Below are positions 6,621 to 17,273 of a DNA stretch of 17,331 nucleotides, piece after piece. Where the stretch lies: NCBI GenBank assembly GCA_038227045.1, contig JBBRQD010000113.1:1-17331 (forward strand), read 5' to 3'. Made by a program: the position numbers and the translations under genes. This DNA comes from JANXLS01 sp038227045 (GTDB lineage Bacteria > Planctomycetota > SZUA-567 > H5-PLA8). Under the pieces are notes generated by a model that was not told where the DNA came from, did not search any database, and saw only the letters and a program-made list of their open reading frames with translations. Numbering within the stretch: the first letter of the stretch is position 1; every line of letters starts with the position of its first letter.

Positions 6621-7688
6621 TTACCCCTTATATATCCGTCCATCCACCACCCGCGCGAAATCGCTCCACGCGCTCTCGTTACCCGACGCGTTTTCGCGTT
6701 CGATGATCGTCTGGATGCCCTGCACTTTCGCGTCGAGGCATTCAAGATGATGCAGTGCCACGGCTTCCGCCGTGTATGGCAGAACCGGGCTGCCGTATTC
6801 CAACGAACCGTGATGGCTCAGGATCAGATGCAGAATCAGGTCGCGCTTTTTCTTCGGAAAATTTTCTATCTTCAGCATGTTGCGCTCGGTCAACAACGCG
6901 CCGAGCACGATGTGGCCGCAGAGGCGCCCAGTGTCGGTGTAGCTGAAGCCCGGACCCGGATCGAGTTCTTCGATCTTTCCAATGTCGTGCAGCAGCACGC
7001 CGGTCATGAGCAGATCGCGGTTCAAATACGGGCGTTGCTCGGCGATGGATTGCGCTGTCTTGCACGCAGACAGTACGTGCTCGATCAGCCCGCCGCACCA
7101 GGCATGATGGACCGATGCCGCCGCCGGCCCCTTGATAAACTTCGCGCGGATTTCGGTGTCGCCGAAGATCGTTTTCAGCAAATTTTTGTAATCGGGATCG
7201 GTGAATGTTTCGAGCAGCGCGTCGAGTTCGCGCTCCATCTCGTCGAGCGGGCGCACCGACACCGGCAGAAAATCGGCAGGATTGATCTTTTCGCCGTCGG
7301 CGTTCTGCACGGCGAACACGATCATCTGCATCGCGTTCTTGTAGACTTCGATGCGCCCGCGAATCTTGGCGTAACCGCCCACGCGGTATTCGGCGAACAT
7401 GCCGTCGGACGCGTCCCACTGACGAACGGGAACCGTGCCGGTCCTGTCGCAGAACGTCGCCTGAATATACTTCGAGCCGTTCTTCGCGGCGCGGATCGCG
7501 GCTTCGACGACCAGGTAAATACCCTCGACATCCTGCCCCGCAACGAAGTCTTTCACGCAGGTACGCTCGCCCTGCGGCCGGGCGCTCGCGGCAGCCTTCG
7601 CGCGCGGCGGCACGTTTTGCGGCGGAGCCGGCTTGATGCCGGCCGCCTGTTGAAGATCGTTGGGAAAAAGGTCGCCGAGTCGGGCCAT
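6621..7688 (-). CDS. YhaM-type 3'-5' exoribonuclease (OB fold plus HD domain)
   Basis: The 355-residue protein has a proline/alanine-rich N-terminal extension (about 15-40), an OB-fold nucleic-acid binding domain (about 44-130; IQATFCDRTGTVPVRQWDA, GGYAKIRGRIEVY) and an HD metal-dependent phosphohydrolase domain (about 185-325). HD residues are visible: H195/H204 (ASVHHAWCGGLIEHVLSAC), the H234-D235 pair in GVLLHDIGKI, H259, H292/H293 in LILSHHGSLEYGSP, and ALHHLECLDAKV. This order is that of B. subtilis YhaM, which degrades RNA 3' to 5' in the cytoplasm; YhaM itself is slightly shorter (about 314 residues). It may be cotranscribed with the esterase gene downstream. Confidence 0.88.
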   Translation of the reverse strand: MARLGDLFPNDLQQAAGIKPAPPQNVPPRAKAAASARPQGERTCVKDFVAGQDVEGIYLVVEAAIRAAKNGSKYIQATFCDRTGTVPVRQWDASDGMFAEYRVGGYAKIRGRIEVYKNAMQMIVFAVQNADGEKINPADFLPVSVRPLDEMERELDALLETFTDPDYKNLLKTIFGDTEIRAKFIKGPAAASVHHAWCGGLIEHVLSACKTAQSIAEQRPYLNRDLLMTGVLLHDIGKIEELDPGPGFSYTDTGRLCGHIVLGALLTERNMLKIENFPKKKRDLILHLILSHHGSLEYGSPVLPYTAEAVALHHLECLDAKVQGIQTIIERENASGNESAWSDFARVVDGRIYKG

Positions 7689-7836
7689 GAGCGTTGTTCC
7701 AAGGATGGGGCCAATAAGTTTGTAGTGTGAGGCAGATTACGGCGAAGTCGCCTCAAAGAAAAGCGTTTTTCAGATGCAATTTGGCGGCTTAAGGCTATCG
7801 TGCGCGATCTCAATATCATGGAAATCGAAAGGCCTC

Positions 7837-9024
7837 ATGCGCGTCGCCATTTTTTATTTCGCGTTTGTCTCGACGGCGGGACTCCTGCTCCCGTTTTTTC
7901 CGAAATACCTGGACGCGCTGGGGTTTTCGGGGACGCAGATCGCACGCGTCAGTTCCATCGGCCCCATCCTGGGGCTTTTCGTGCCGCTGATCTGGGGCTT
8001 CATCGCCGACAAGACGGGACGCACGGCGTTTCTCCTGAAAATCGCCTGCGCGGGCGCGGCGCTCTCGCTGGCCGCGTTGTGTATCGGCGGCATCTCATCG
8101 TACCTGGGCATGCTGGCTATCATCACCGCATACGGCTTCTTTCAATCGCCGTTGCTGCCGCTGGCGGATTCGCTGGCAATCATTGAAGCGCGGCGCATCG
8201 GCACTGACTACGCGCGCTTGCGTCTGTGGGGTTCGATCAGTTTTATCGCCGTCGCATTCGGATTCGGTCAATACCTTGAGCGCGGCGGCGACATCAAGAA
8301 TGTTCCGTTCACCGCCGCCTGTCTCGCGGGAATTGCCGCGCTCTGCGCACATCTACTGAAACAATACGGCAGCGGTCCGCACCGCGTTCCGCCGTCGTTC
8401 AAAGAAGCACGCCAGCTTCTCCACAATTCCGGACTGATGTGGTTTTTCGCTGCTGGAATGATTCACCAGGCGGCATTGTCGCCATATTATTTATTTTATG
8501 GAATTTTCATGGACGAGCGCGGGCTTGGGCAAGGCATTGTCTCGTGGTCGTTCGCGCTGGGCGTGACCGCGGAAGTGACCATGTTCTGGTTCGCGGGCTC
8601 GCTGTTGAAACGCTGGCCGCTTATTCCGATTCTGGCGTTTTCATTCGTGCTGAGTACGTGTCGCTGGCTGCTGGTCGCGCGTATCGGCAATGGCGTACTG
8701 ATGGCGCTTTTGCAAACTTGCCACGCTTTCACGTTCGCGATTTGGTACGCTGGCTCAATCGCATATCTCGAAAAAACCGTGGCCGAACCGTTGCGCGTCA
8801 CAAGCCGCGCGTTATTCGCGGCGATCGCATTGGCCCTGGGCGGTGTTTTGGGAAACACGATCGCCGGCTGGGTCCGCGACGCGCACGGCATCGCGATTTC
8901 CTTTCAATGCGCGGCGGCGTTGGACGTGATCGCACTGATTCCGCTGACCCTCGCGGCCATGTATGCAACGGGGAAAAACGCAGCGGTTGACACCGTCGCC
9001 GAAACGCCAGAGCCGCGCACGTAA
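7837..9024 (+). CDS. MFS transporter, MFS_1-like/HcaT-type
   Basis: The 395-residue protein is very hydrophobic with about twelve membrane segments. The loop WGFIADKTGR (after segment 2) is the major facilitator motif A, and YARLRLWGSISFIAVAFGFG matches the segment-5 region of HcaT/LacY-like members. It probably couples uptake of a small organic substrate to protons at the inner membrane; the substrate is not predictable. The frame extends upstream to 7774, but the ATG at 7837 is preferred because GAAAGG lies just before it and the first membrane segment begins there. The last four residues (EPRT) and the stop are encoded within the left arm of a 28-bp inverted repeat. The gene converges on the methyltransferase gene. 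Confidence 0.87.
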   Translation: MRVAIFYFAFVSTAGLLLPFFPKYLDALGFSGTQIARVSSIGPILGLFVPLIWGFIADKTGRTAFLLKIACAGAALSLAALCIGGISSYLGMLAIITAYGFFQSPLLPLADSLAIIEARRIGTDYARLRLWGSISFIAVAFGFGQYLERGGDIKNVPFTAACLAGIAALCAHLLKQYGSGPHRVPPSFKEARQLLHNSGLMWFFAAGMIHQAALSPYYLFYGIFMDERGLGQGIVSWSFALGVTAEVTMFWFAGSLLKRWPLIPILAFSFVLSTCRWLLVARIGNGVLMALLQTCHAFTFAIWYAGSIAYLEKTVAEPLRVTSRALFAAIALALGGVLGNTIAGWVRDAHGIAISFQCAAALDVIALIPLTLAAMYATGKNAAVDTVAETPEPRT

Positions 9025-9088
9025 GTAAGCGGCCCAAGACTGTCCTTTACGCAGGAAAAAGCCGCTTACTTACGTGCGCGGCTCTGGC
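9006..9088. repeat. 28-bp perfect inverted repeat at the convergent gene ends
   Basis: Bases 9006-9033 are the exact reverse complement of 9061-9088, separated by 27 nt. The left arm encodes the last codons and stop of the MFS gene; the right arm ends 4 bases before the methyltransferase stop (9093). A hairpin this long can stop transcription in both directions, but its arms are far longer than usual terminators and lack a U-tract, so a REP- or MITE-like palindromic element inserted at the 3' end is an alternative. The loop has a small TCCT/AGGA stem of its own. Confidence 0.75.
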
Positions 9089-9092
9089 TGCA

Positions 9093-9719
9093 CTATTTCT
9101 TATCCACAAAAAACAAATGCCACCAGCGCGGACAGTTGCGGTCGTGCTGAATATTTTTGAGGAACTCGAAGTCCTTCATATAAAGGGGCGATGGCGGAAG
9201 ACGCGGAAGCGTTTCTTTGCTCATTTCTTCCAGCGCCGGAATCGACAACAGCAGCCTGCCTCCGGGCCTCAATAAAGTCAGGAGTTTTTCAACGGCCTCT
9301 TCCAGCCGCGGCTTGATGCCCTCGATGTGGTCGAGCGTTTCGGTGCAGATGATGCCGCTGCACGATCCCGGCTGCAGCGTATTGGAGTCGAGCGTGGCGA
9401 TTTCGAAGACGCAATTCTCGATGTGATGCTCTTTCTTCAATTGATCGCCGACCGCCAGACGCGATTCGTCCGGATCGATGCCTATCACGTGCGCGCGCGG
9501 CTTTTTCGCCGCCATGTTGAGCGTGAGAATGCCATAGCTGCAGCCGATGTCCGCGATGGTGCCTTCGTGCGGCATCAAGCGCAACATGCACTGCATGCGG
9601 TGCATCGCCACCCAATGAATAGGCTGAAAAACGCCCTGCGCGGCTTCAATATGGCCGCGCCAAATTCCCGTGTTGCGGTCGAGATAAATCCAGGCGTCCT
9701 TCACATCTTGAATTGACAT
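9093..9719 (-). CDS. Class I SAM-dependent methyltransferase
   Basis: The 208-residue protein has a clear Rossmann SAM-binding core: motif I IADIGCSYGILTLNMAA, the acidic end of strand 2 in VIGIDPDESRL, motif IV-like IICTETLDHIEG and post-motif LLTLLRPGGRLLLSIPA. The WWHLFF ending is unusual but not diagnostic. The frame extends to a TTG at 9767; the ATG at 9719 is preferred because CGGAG lies 6 nt before it. The methyl acceptor is unknown: related Methyltransf_11/25/31-type enzymes act on small molecules, lipids or sugars. It is cytoplasmic, with no signal or membrane segment. Confidence 0.82.
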   Translation of the reverse strand: MSIQDVKDAWIYLDRNTGIWRGHIEAAQGVFQPIHWVAMHRMQCMLRLMPHEGTIADIGCSYGILTLNMAAKKPRAHVIGIDPDESRLAVGDQLKKEHHIENCVFEIATLDSNTLQPGSCSGIICTETLDHIEGIKPRLEEAVEKLLTLLRPGGRLLLSIPALEEMSKETLPRLPPSPLYMKDFEFLKNIQHDRNCPRWWHLFFVDKK

Positions 9720-9820
9720 GTCGCGCTCCGAGTCCGTGATTGAGAGGCGCGATTTTGGATTAATCAACGCCTAACTGCAACGGAAAAAGCAACGGCGAAC
9801 GGCTTTTAACATCGAATCGC

Positions 9821-9850
9821 GCGGATCTTCGCGAATCTTCGCGGATGATT
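9821..9850. repeat. Three tandem 10-base units (GCGGATCTTC-like)
   Basis: GCGGATCTTC, GCGAATCTTC and GCGGATGATT follow one another without a gap, one unit per helical turn, about 80 bp upstream of the HEAT-repeat gene. The GCGGAT/GATGAA vocabulary also occurs at 13073-13090 before uvrA, suggesting fragments of a dispersed intergenic repeat. Confidence 0.45.
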
Positions 9851-9929
9851 TTTGAGGATTTTTCTGGACCTTTCGCACGATTTCGAGTTTATTACTCCCG
9901 TAGCTCTATTAAATTCCATCGGGAGAAGT

Positions 9930-11300
9930 ATGCGGAAGGCCGTTCGCATCGCGTTCGTCCAGGCGTTGATGTTCAGCGCCGCCGCACTCTGTGCGGGCGA
10001 GGCGCCGCGTCCCGCGACGGCTCCCGTTCCGCCTTCCGCTCCTTTAATTCCAAAAGTTGCGTCATCGTCTGAAAAATCGGACCCGTCGGACGATATGAGC
10101 GCTCCGGCGAATTATGACGAAGTTGTGCGCGATCTCGTCGATCAATTAATGAACCGGCGCGAAATGGTCAAGAAGAAGGAAGTGCTGCGGTCCTTTAAGA
10201 AAAAGGAAGAAGAACAGCGCGATGTGGTCAATGATAAGGAGCAATTCACAGTCAACGCGCAGGACGCGGCGCGCAAACTGGCGTCGCTCGGCAAACGCGC
10301 CGTTCCCGACTTGTCGATCCTCTTCAAAGCCAATTACAACCGCCCGGCCAAAGAGGCTGGCGCGGAGCGGGCCGCGCAAGTCGCCTATTACGCGGCGTGG
10401 GCCTTGGCGCGCATCCGCACCGCGGAAGCCGCGCGCGTGCTCATGCCATTGATGACCGACCCGACCGCGCCCACCGATCTGCGGCTCATTGCGGTCGATG
10501 CGGCCGGATGGGAGAAGTGCGAAGACGGCGTGGCCGCGCTCGAAAAAGTCGCGACGGGCGACGCCGACATCGAAATGCGCAAACACGCCCTCGGCCAGCT
10601 CGCCATGATCCCCGAATTCTGGCAGCGAACCGAACCGATCTTTGTCAAAGCGCTGAGCGATCCAAACGAAGAGATCCGCGTGCAAGCCGCCAAAGCCTGC
10701 CACTTTTCGCACCGCTTCTCGAGCGCCAACGTAAAACTGGTCGAACTGCTCGAAAAAGACACGGTGCCCAGCGTGCGCATGTACGCCATGCTGACGGTCT
10801 CCCGCCTGAAAGTCGTCAAAGCCGAACCGGCGCTGGTCCGCGTCCTGCAGCAGCCAAGCCTGGACGAAAAGTTGAGCAAGCAGGCGCTCGTCGCCATGAC
10901 TGGAATCACGGGCATTCCATTCCGAAGCGTGGAAAGCGTATTCACGTGGTGGGAGAAATCGGGACGGCAAGAATACGACAATTTTGCGCAAACCGAAAAA
11001 CTCTCCGACGAGCGAGCCGCCGATATCAAGTCGCAGCGCCCCATTAAAATTGCGCCGAAGTCACTCAACAACAACGCAATCGAACCCGCCGGCGAAATCG
11101 TCGATGCGGAAGTGGTTCCGTTGGAAAAACTGGTAAATGGTTCGCAGGAAAAACCGGCGGCCCAAGCGCCTCCTGTTTCCGAAGCCCCGATAATACCCGC
11201 CAAAATCGTCAAACCCGCGCCCGAGATTCCATACGTCGAAAATCTCTCGCCAAACGAATCCAGCGGGTCGCAACGCCGTCGCACGCAGAAAAAGGAATGA
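9930..11300 (+). CDS. Exported HEAT-repeat protein
   Basis: The 456-residue protein has a signal peptide (MRKAVR, then a hydrophobic stretch to about residue 22 ending LCAG-E) and is therefore likely periplasmic or outer-envelope. A proline-rich linker (about 24-45) is followed by a charged helical stretch (about 70-95, KKKEVLRSFKKKEEEQ) and alpha-helical HEAT/armadillo-like repeats over about 100-340 (for example AARVLMPLMTDPTAPTDLRLIAVDAAGW). The tail is proline-rich and ends in a basic cluster (SQRRRTQKKE). No catalytic motif is seen; a scaffold role is the best guess. The frame is open back to a TTG at 9852, but the ATG at 9930 has GGGAGAAG directly upstream and starts the signal peptide. 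It converges on lgt with 21 nt between stops. Confidence 0.78.
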   Translation: MRKAVRIAFVQALMFSAAALCAGEAPRPATAPVPPSAPLIPKVASSSEKSDPSDDMSAPANYDEVVRDLVDQLMNRREMVKKKEVLRSFKKKEEEQRDVVNDKEQFTVNAQDAARKLASLGKRAVPDLSILFKANYNRPAKEAGAERAAQVAYYAAWALARIRTAEAARVLMPLMTDPTAPTDLRLIAVDAAGWEKCEDGVAALEKVATGDADIEMRKHALGQLAMIPEFWQRTEPIFVKALSDPNEEIRVQAAKACHFSHRFSSANVKLVELLEKDTVPSVRMYAMLTVSRLKVVKAEPALVRVLQQPSLDEKLSKQALVAMTGITGIPFRSVESVFTWWEKSGRQEYDNFAQTEKLSDERAADIKSQRPIKIAPKSLNNNAIEPAGEIVDAEVVPLEKLVNGSQEKPAAQAPPVSEAPIIPAKIVKPAPEIPYVENLSPNESSGSQRRRTQKKE

Positions 11301-11321
11301 ACCTCTGCGTCATCTTGCGGT

Positions 11322-12335
11322 TTAAACAACGGGCGGCGTGTAAAGCGTATTCTTCTTCCGAAAATAAAGCATCAATCCAAAGCCCGACAAAACAATCGGA
11401 ATCGCCAGCCATTGCGCGATGGTGATCGATTCGGAAATCATGGGCAGCGGCGGGGCGTCGTCGTTGCGCAGCATCTCTTCGAAAAAGCGCGTCGTGCCCG
11501 CCATGATCAGCATGAGTGACAGAACTTGTCCGTCGTACTTACGCCGCGGCCAATACAGCATCAAAAACGCGTATGTCAGAAACCCTGCGAGCGCGGCGTA
11601 AAGCTGCGTCGGATGCACCGGCCTGGACCGCGCCATCCAAGCGCTGATTTCACCGGCTTTCACCTGCCATTCGAACACCGGCGCGCCCGGCATGTCCTCG
11701 GAACGCCCCGGAAACGTGACCGCCCACGGTAGGCTGCACGAACGCCCGTAGCAGCAGCCGGTCAGAAAGCAGCCGATCCGCCCGAACGCCTGGCCCAGGA
11801 TCAGCCCTGGCGCGGCGACATCGACAAACGGAATCGCCGGCAGTTTGTTTCTCTTGCAATAATAATAGCCCCACGGAATTGCCGTGAGGAACGCGCCGTA
11901 AAACACCAGTCCGCCTTCCCAGATGAAAAACATCTTGGCGATCTTCGACGCGTCAAATCCGCCGCCCACAAGCGGAGTGAATTCGTTCCAATTCATCAGA
12001 ACGTAAAAAATACGAGCGCCCAAAATGCCCAGAAAGCAGCCCGTCAGCCCCATATCGAGGACGTGATGCCCATTCACGCCAATCAACGGCATGCGCCACG
12101 CAGCCAATAAAATTGCGGTCACGAAACCAATCAGTATCATCACGCCGTAGCCCTGCACGGCGACGAGATTGTGCCCAAATTTCAGGAAGAACGCGACGAA
12201 TCCGATGAGCAGTGCGCCAGCCACTCCGCCGATGACGGACGCGCGCGTGCTCTTGCCGCCGAATGTTGCGCCCACAGCGCCGCCCATCAGCGCCGCGAAA
12301 ATCCAAACGGGTAGTGAAAAAAGATGAGGATACAT
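11322..12335 (-). CDS. lgt: Phosphatidylglycerol-prolipoprotein diacylglyceryl transferase
   Basis: Lgt transfers diacylglycerol from phosphatidylglycerol to the lipobox cysteine of prolipoproteins, the first step of lipoprotein maturation, at the inner membrane. The 337-residue protein is polytopic; family signatures are GARIFYVLMNW (106-116), IWEGGLVFYGAF (138-149), GQAFGRIGCFLTGCCYGR (181-198), HPTQLYAAL (241-249) and TRFFEEMLR (282-290). R186 and R283 match the essential arginines 143 and 239 of the E. coli enzyme. Two other E. coli residues differ: H103 is Y146 and N146 is C189 here. The protein is longer than E. coli Lgt (291) because of extra N-terminal membrane sequence. It lies 66 nt downstream of panD; no strong ribosome site is seen at the ATG. 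Confidence 0.93.
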   Translation of the reverse strand: MYPHLFSLPVWIFAALMGGAVGATFGGKSTRASVIGGVAGALLIGFVAFFLKFGHNLVAVQGYGVMILIGFVTAILLAAWRMPLIGVNGHHVLDMGLTGCFLGILGARIFYVLMNWNEFTPLVGGGFDASKIAKMFFIWEGGLVFYGAFLTAIPWGYYYCKRNKLPAIPFVDVAAPGLILGQAFGRIGCFLTGCCYGRSCSLPWAVTFPGRSEDMPGAPVFEWQVKAGEISAWMARSRPVHPTQLYAALAGFLTYAFLMLYWPRRKYDGQVLSLMLIMAGTTRFFEEMLRNDDAPPLPMISESITIAQWLAIPIVLSGFGLMLYFRKKNTLYTPPVV

Positions 12336-12401
12336 GATTCAGATGTGGAACTCTGAATTCGCGCGAAGGAGAACGGCGCGACAATCAGAATTCTTTTTTC
12401 G

Positions 12402-12758
12402 TTACTCCTGAAAGCGGGCAACCTGGTTCTTCGAGTCCATGAACGCAATCTTCATGCGAAAGGAATCCACTTCTTTTTCATCGAGGTGCGCGAAGACCAT
12501 GATAATGAGGCGGTCGCCGATTTGGCCCAGCCGGGCGGCCGCGCCGTTGAGCGTGAATTCGCCGGCCTTCTTTCCAGGAATGGCATACGTCGTCCAGCGT
12601 TCGCCGTTGTTGATGTTGGCGACTTCGACCTGCTCGCCCTCGCGGATATCGAGCCTGCGCATCAGGTCTTCGGGGATGGTCATCGAACCGATATAATCGA
12701 GGCTGGCACTCGTCACGGTGGCTTGATGAATTTTAGAACGGCAAAAAGGTCTGAGCAT
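12402..12758 (-). CDS. panD: Aspartate 1-decarboxylase proenzyme
   Basis: PanD decarboxylates L-aspartate to beta-alanine for pantothenate and coenzyme A synthesis, using a pyruvoyl group made by self-cleavage. In this 118-residue protein every key position falls at the E. coli number: K9 (KIHQATVT), the cleavage site G24-S25 (DYIGS), R54 and Y58 (GERWTTYAI), and the NGAAARL segment near 71-77. S25 becomes the pyruvoyl residue. The family is usually 115-130 residues. The ribosome site (CGAGAAG) is modest. lgt follows on the same strand, so the two may share a transcript; no functional link between them is evident. Confidence 0.95.
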   Translation of the reverse strand: MLRPFCRSKIHQATVTSASLDYIGSMTIPEDLMRRLDIREGEQVEVANINNGERWTTYAIPGKKAGEFTLNGAAARLGQIGDRLIIMVFAHLDEKEVDSFRMKIAFMDSKNQVARFQE

Positions 12759-12862
12759 TGGTGAATATCTTCTCGGCGAACGCGGCGGCGAATCAAAATC
12801 TCATTGTAGAGAAAACCGCCCGAAAGGCAAAAGGCAAAATAAGGCACCGCGTCGAGAGGATT

Positions 12863-13059
12863 GCGTAGCCCTAACTGTGGTAGGGTGGCCCCATCTCAAT
12901 TGTACCCAATAGGGATGGGTGCGGAACGCACAAGAATTGCTCCCTGACCGCTCGCACAACAGTGAGCGCCCAGGTTCACAGTAATGCGAGCGGTCAGGGA
13001 GGAGTTTCTTGTTCGCTTCGCTCACCCAGCCCTACGCACTATCACTGTAGGACTACACA
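12863..13059. mobile_element. MITE/REP-like palindromic element in the panD-uvrA gap
   Basis: A 17-bp perfect inverted repeat (12940-12956 with 12985-13001, 28-nt loop) forms the core. The arms continue imperfectly out to about 12911 and 13034: TTCTTGT, CGC, ACCCA and CCCTA blocks recur in order. The outermost sequences are also related in inverted orientation: GCGTAGCCCTA (12863-12873) with TAGGACTACACA (13048-13059). No ORF inside looks coding. The overall form, about 195 bp, palindromic and non-coding, is that of a non-autonomous element. The rest of the 443-bp gap (12759-13201) holds a short repeat at 13073 and the uvrA promoter. Confidence 0.6.
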
Positions 13060-13072
13060 CTCCTTTAATTAA

Positions 13073-13090
13073 ACGCAGATGAACGCGGAT
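13073..13090. repeat. Short intergenic repeat ACGCAGATGA/ACGCGGAT
   Basis: Two near-identical units of 10 bases (ACGCAGATGA and ACGCGGATTG) lie in tandem just after the palindromic element. Strings of this type are seen between genes in many bacterial genomes. Similar units occur at 9821-9850. Confidence 0.35.
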
Positions 13091-13127
13091 TGGACCGTCG
13101 GGAAACCTGCGTTTTTTGCGGAGCGAA

Positions 13128-13155
13128 TTGAACACCGTGTCTTTGAAAGTACAAT
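13128..13155 (+). promoter_or_regulatory. Predicted uvrA promoter
   Basis: TTGAAC (13128-13133) and TACAAT (13150-13155) are spaced by 16 bases, a good sigma-70 type match, with the start codon 46 nt downstream. No recognisable LexA/SOS box overlaps it, so damage induction cannot be claimed from sequence. Confidence 0.5.
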
Positions 13156-13201
13156 CATGCGTCCTGCGATCGCGCCGAATTAGTGTACTCCGAGAGAACC
13201 G

Positions 13202-16123
<2,922 letters not shown>

Positions 16124-16128
16124 CCCGC

Positions 16129-16848
16129 TCACTTCCCCGGAAGCACTTTGATCTTGATAGCCCGAAACCAGACTTCGTCGCCGTGGTCCTGCAAGAGTAG
16201 ATGGCCTTTCGCGGGCTGGCCGTAATTGGCTTTGCCCTTGAATTTGCTCGTGACGACTGCGGCTTTCCACTCGTCGCTGAAAAATTCGTATTCGACGACT
16301 TTCTCGCCATTCAGCCAGTGTTCGGCGTGGTTGCCATTCACAACTAATTTGGCGGAATTGAATTCACCGGCGGGCTTGAGTTTCTTTTTGTCGTTCGTTG
16401 CGATGACGTTGTACAACGATCCGGCGGCCGTTTTCGGGTGCTTGCCGTCGGGGTGCTTTTCGTCGTCGAGCACCTGCATCTCCGGTCCAAATCCCGCGCC
16501 GGCCTTATCTTCAACACGATATTTCACGCCGCTGTTGCCGCCGGGCGCAATCTTCCATTCGAGGGATAATTCGAAATTCTCGTACGTTTCGACGGTGACG
16601 ATGTCGCCGCCATGCGCCTTTGTATGATGCAGGCACCCGTCTGCAACTTCCCAGCCTTCCTTGGGAAAATCCTTCTCACCGATCTTCTTCCAACCCGCAG
16701 TCGTTTCGCCATCAAAAAGAAGCGTCCAGCCGTCTTTCTTTTCGTCGTCGCTCAAGACAGGTTTGGTGTCGGCGGCGGATGCGGCCAATGCAACGAACGC
16801 GACGACAATGCATGAGATCTTGAGAGAAGTTAAGAACGCGTGGCGCAT
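16129..16848 (-). CDS. Secreted DUF1080 (3-keto-disaccharide hydrolase-like) protein
   Basis: The 239-residue precursor has a signal peptide (MRHAFLTSLKISCIVVAFVALAASAA by position 1-26, cleaved near ASA-AD), then a single concanavalin-like beta-sandwich of the DUF1080 family: GWTLLFDGETTAGWKKIG, FELSLEWKIAPGGNSGVKYR, GPEMQVLDDEKHPDGKHP, AGSLYNVI, LNGEKVVEYE and GHLLLQDHGDEVWFRAIKI. The family is abundant in Planctomycetota and Verrucomicrobiota and includes enzymes that split 3-keto-glycosides; a role in periplasmic glycan breakdown is likely. The frame runs on to 16974, but the ATG at 16848 opens the signal peptide and upstream residues look non-coding. A GCCCC/GGGGC hairpin (16867-16880) lies in the leader. 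Confidence 0.87.
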   Translation of the reverse strand: MRHAFLTSLKISCIVVAFVALAASAADTKPVLSDDEKKDGWTLLFDGETTAGWKKIGEKDFPKEGWEVADGCLHHTKAHGGDIVTVETYENFELSLEWKIAPGGNSGVKYRVEDKAGAGFGPEMQVLDDEKHPDGKHPKTAAGSLYNVIATNDKKKLKPAGEFNSAKLVVNGNHAEHWLNGEKVVEYEFFSDEWKAAVVTSKFKGKANYGQPAKGHLLLQDHGDEVWFRAIKIKVLPGK

Positions 16849-16906
16849 GAAATTCCAAGTCCCCAAGCCCCAAAAGGGGCGAACTACACCGTTTCTCATT
16901 ACAACA

Positions 16907-16971
16907 GTTGCACATCGTGTCGTAACAAAAACTTTAAACCACCTTTTCCGTAATACAAGTTGCACTACGTG
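16907..16971. promoter_or_regulatory. Paired GTTGCAC...CGTG motifs upstream of the DUF1080 gene
   Basis: GTTGCACATCGTG (16907-16919) and GTTGCACTACGTG (16959-16971) are imperfect copies 52 bp apart, about five helical turns. The second contains the palindrome GCAC-TAC-GTGC. On the minus strand the second copy lies between a possible -35 (TTGAGA) and -10 (TTGTAT). The pair looks like two operator sites on one DNA face; the regulator is unknown. Confidence 0.35.
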
Positions 16972-17244
16972 CACTATCTCAACCTAAAATCATATAATAT
17001 ACTAATAGATAAGCCCCGCTTCATTGCCTGTACATTAGACGTTTGATAACCCGATTTTATTCCAAAAATCTGAAAAATCGGTAACCGTTCATCCCCAAAA
17101 AAAAGAACAGAGAGCCGACGAGCCGCCCTATTCCTCGCTCTTCCGCGATCACAGTTTTTAAGGCTTTCGGTGAGCCATTGCTTGCCACCACCTTGAGGGC
17201 TTGTCTTTACCCACATCTTCGGAGGGAAACTGGACGAAATATAA

Positions 17245-17273
17245 GGGAGACCCTGATTAGAGGAGTGGCTCCC
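17245..17273 (+). promoter_or_regulatory. Hairpin enclosing the transposase ribosome-binding site
   Basis: GGGAG-a-CC (17245-17252) can pair with GGCTCCC (17267-17273) with one bulged A; the 14-nt loop contains the ribosome site AGAGGAG and the stem ends directly at the ATG. Structures like this in IS10 and IS50 block translation of the transposase from transcripts that read in from outside. Confidence 0.45.

Noticed and set aside
9930..10005. Lipoprotein signal in the HEAT protein
   Set aside because: The residue before the Cys is Leu (AALC), which does not fit a lipobox; a standard signal peptide ending at CAG is more likely.
12863..13059. CRISPR array or tRNA in the panD-uvrA gap
   Set aside because: The repeats are inverted, not regularly spaced direct repeats, and no cloverleaf with TTCRA loop could be found.
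13128..13201. LexA/SOS box in front of uvrA
   Set aside because: No E. coli-type or GAAC-N4-GTTC-type site can be read here; a lineage-specific box cannot be excluded.
16974..17216. 80-codon minus-strand ORF upstream of the DUF1080 gene
   Set aside because: No family likeness and weak coding character; it overlaps the likely insertion-sequence end.
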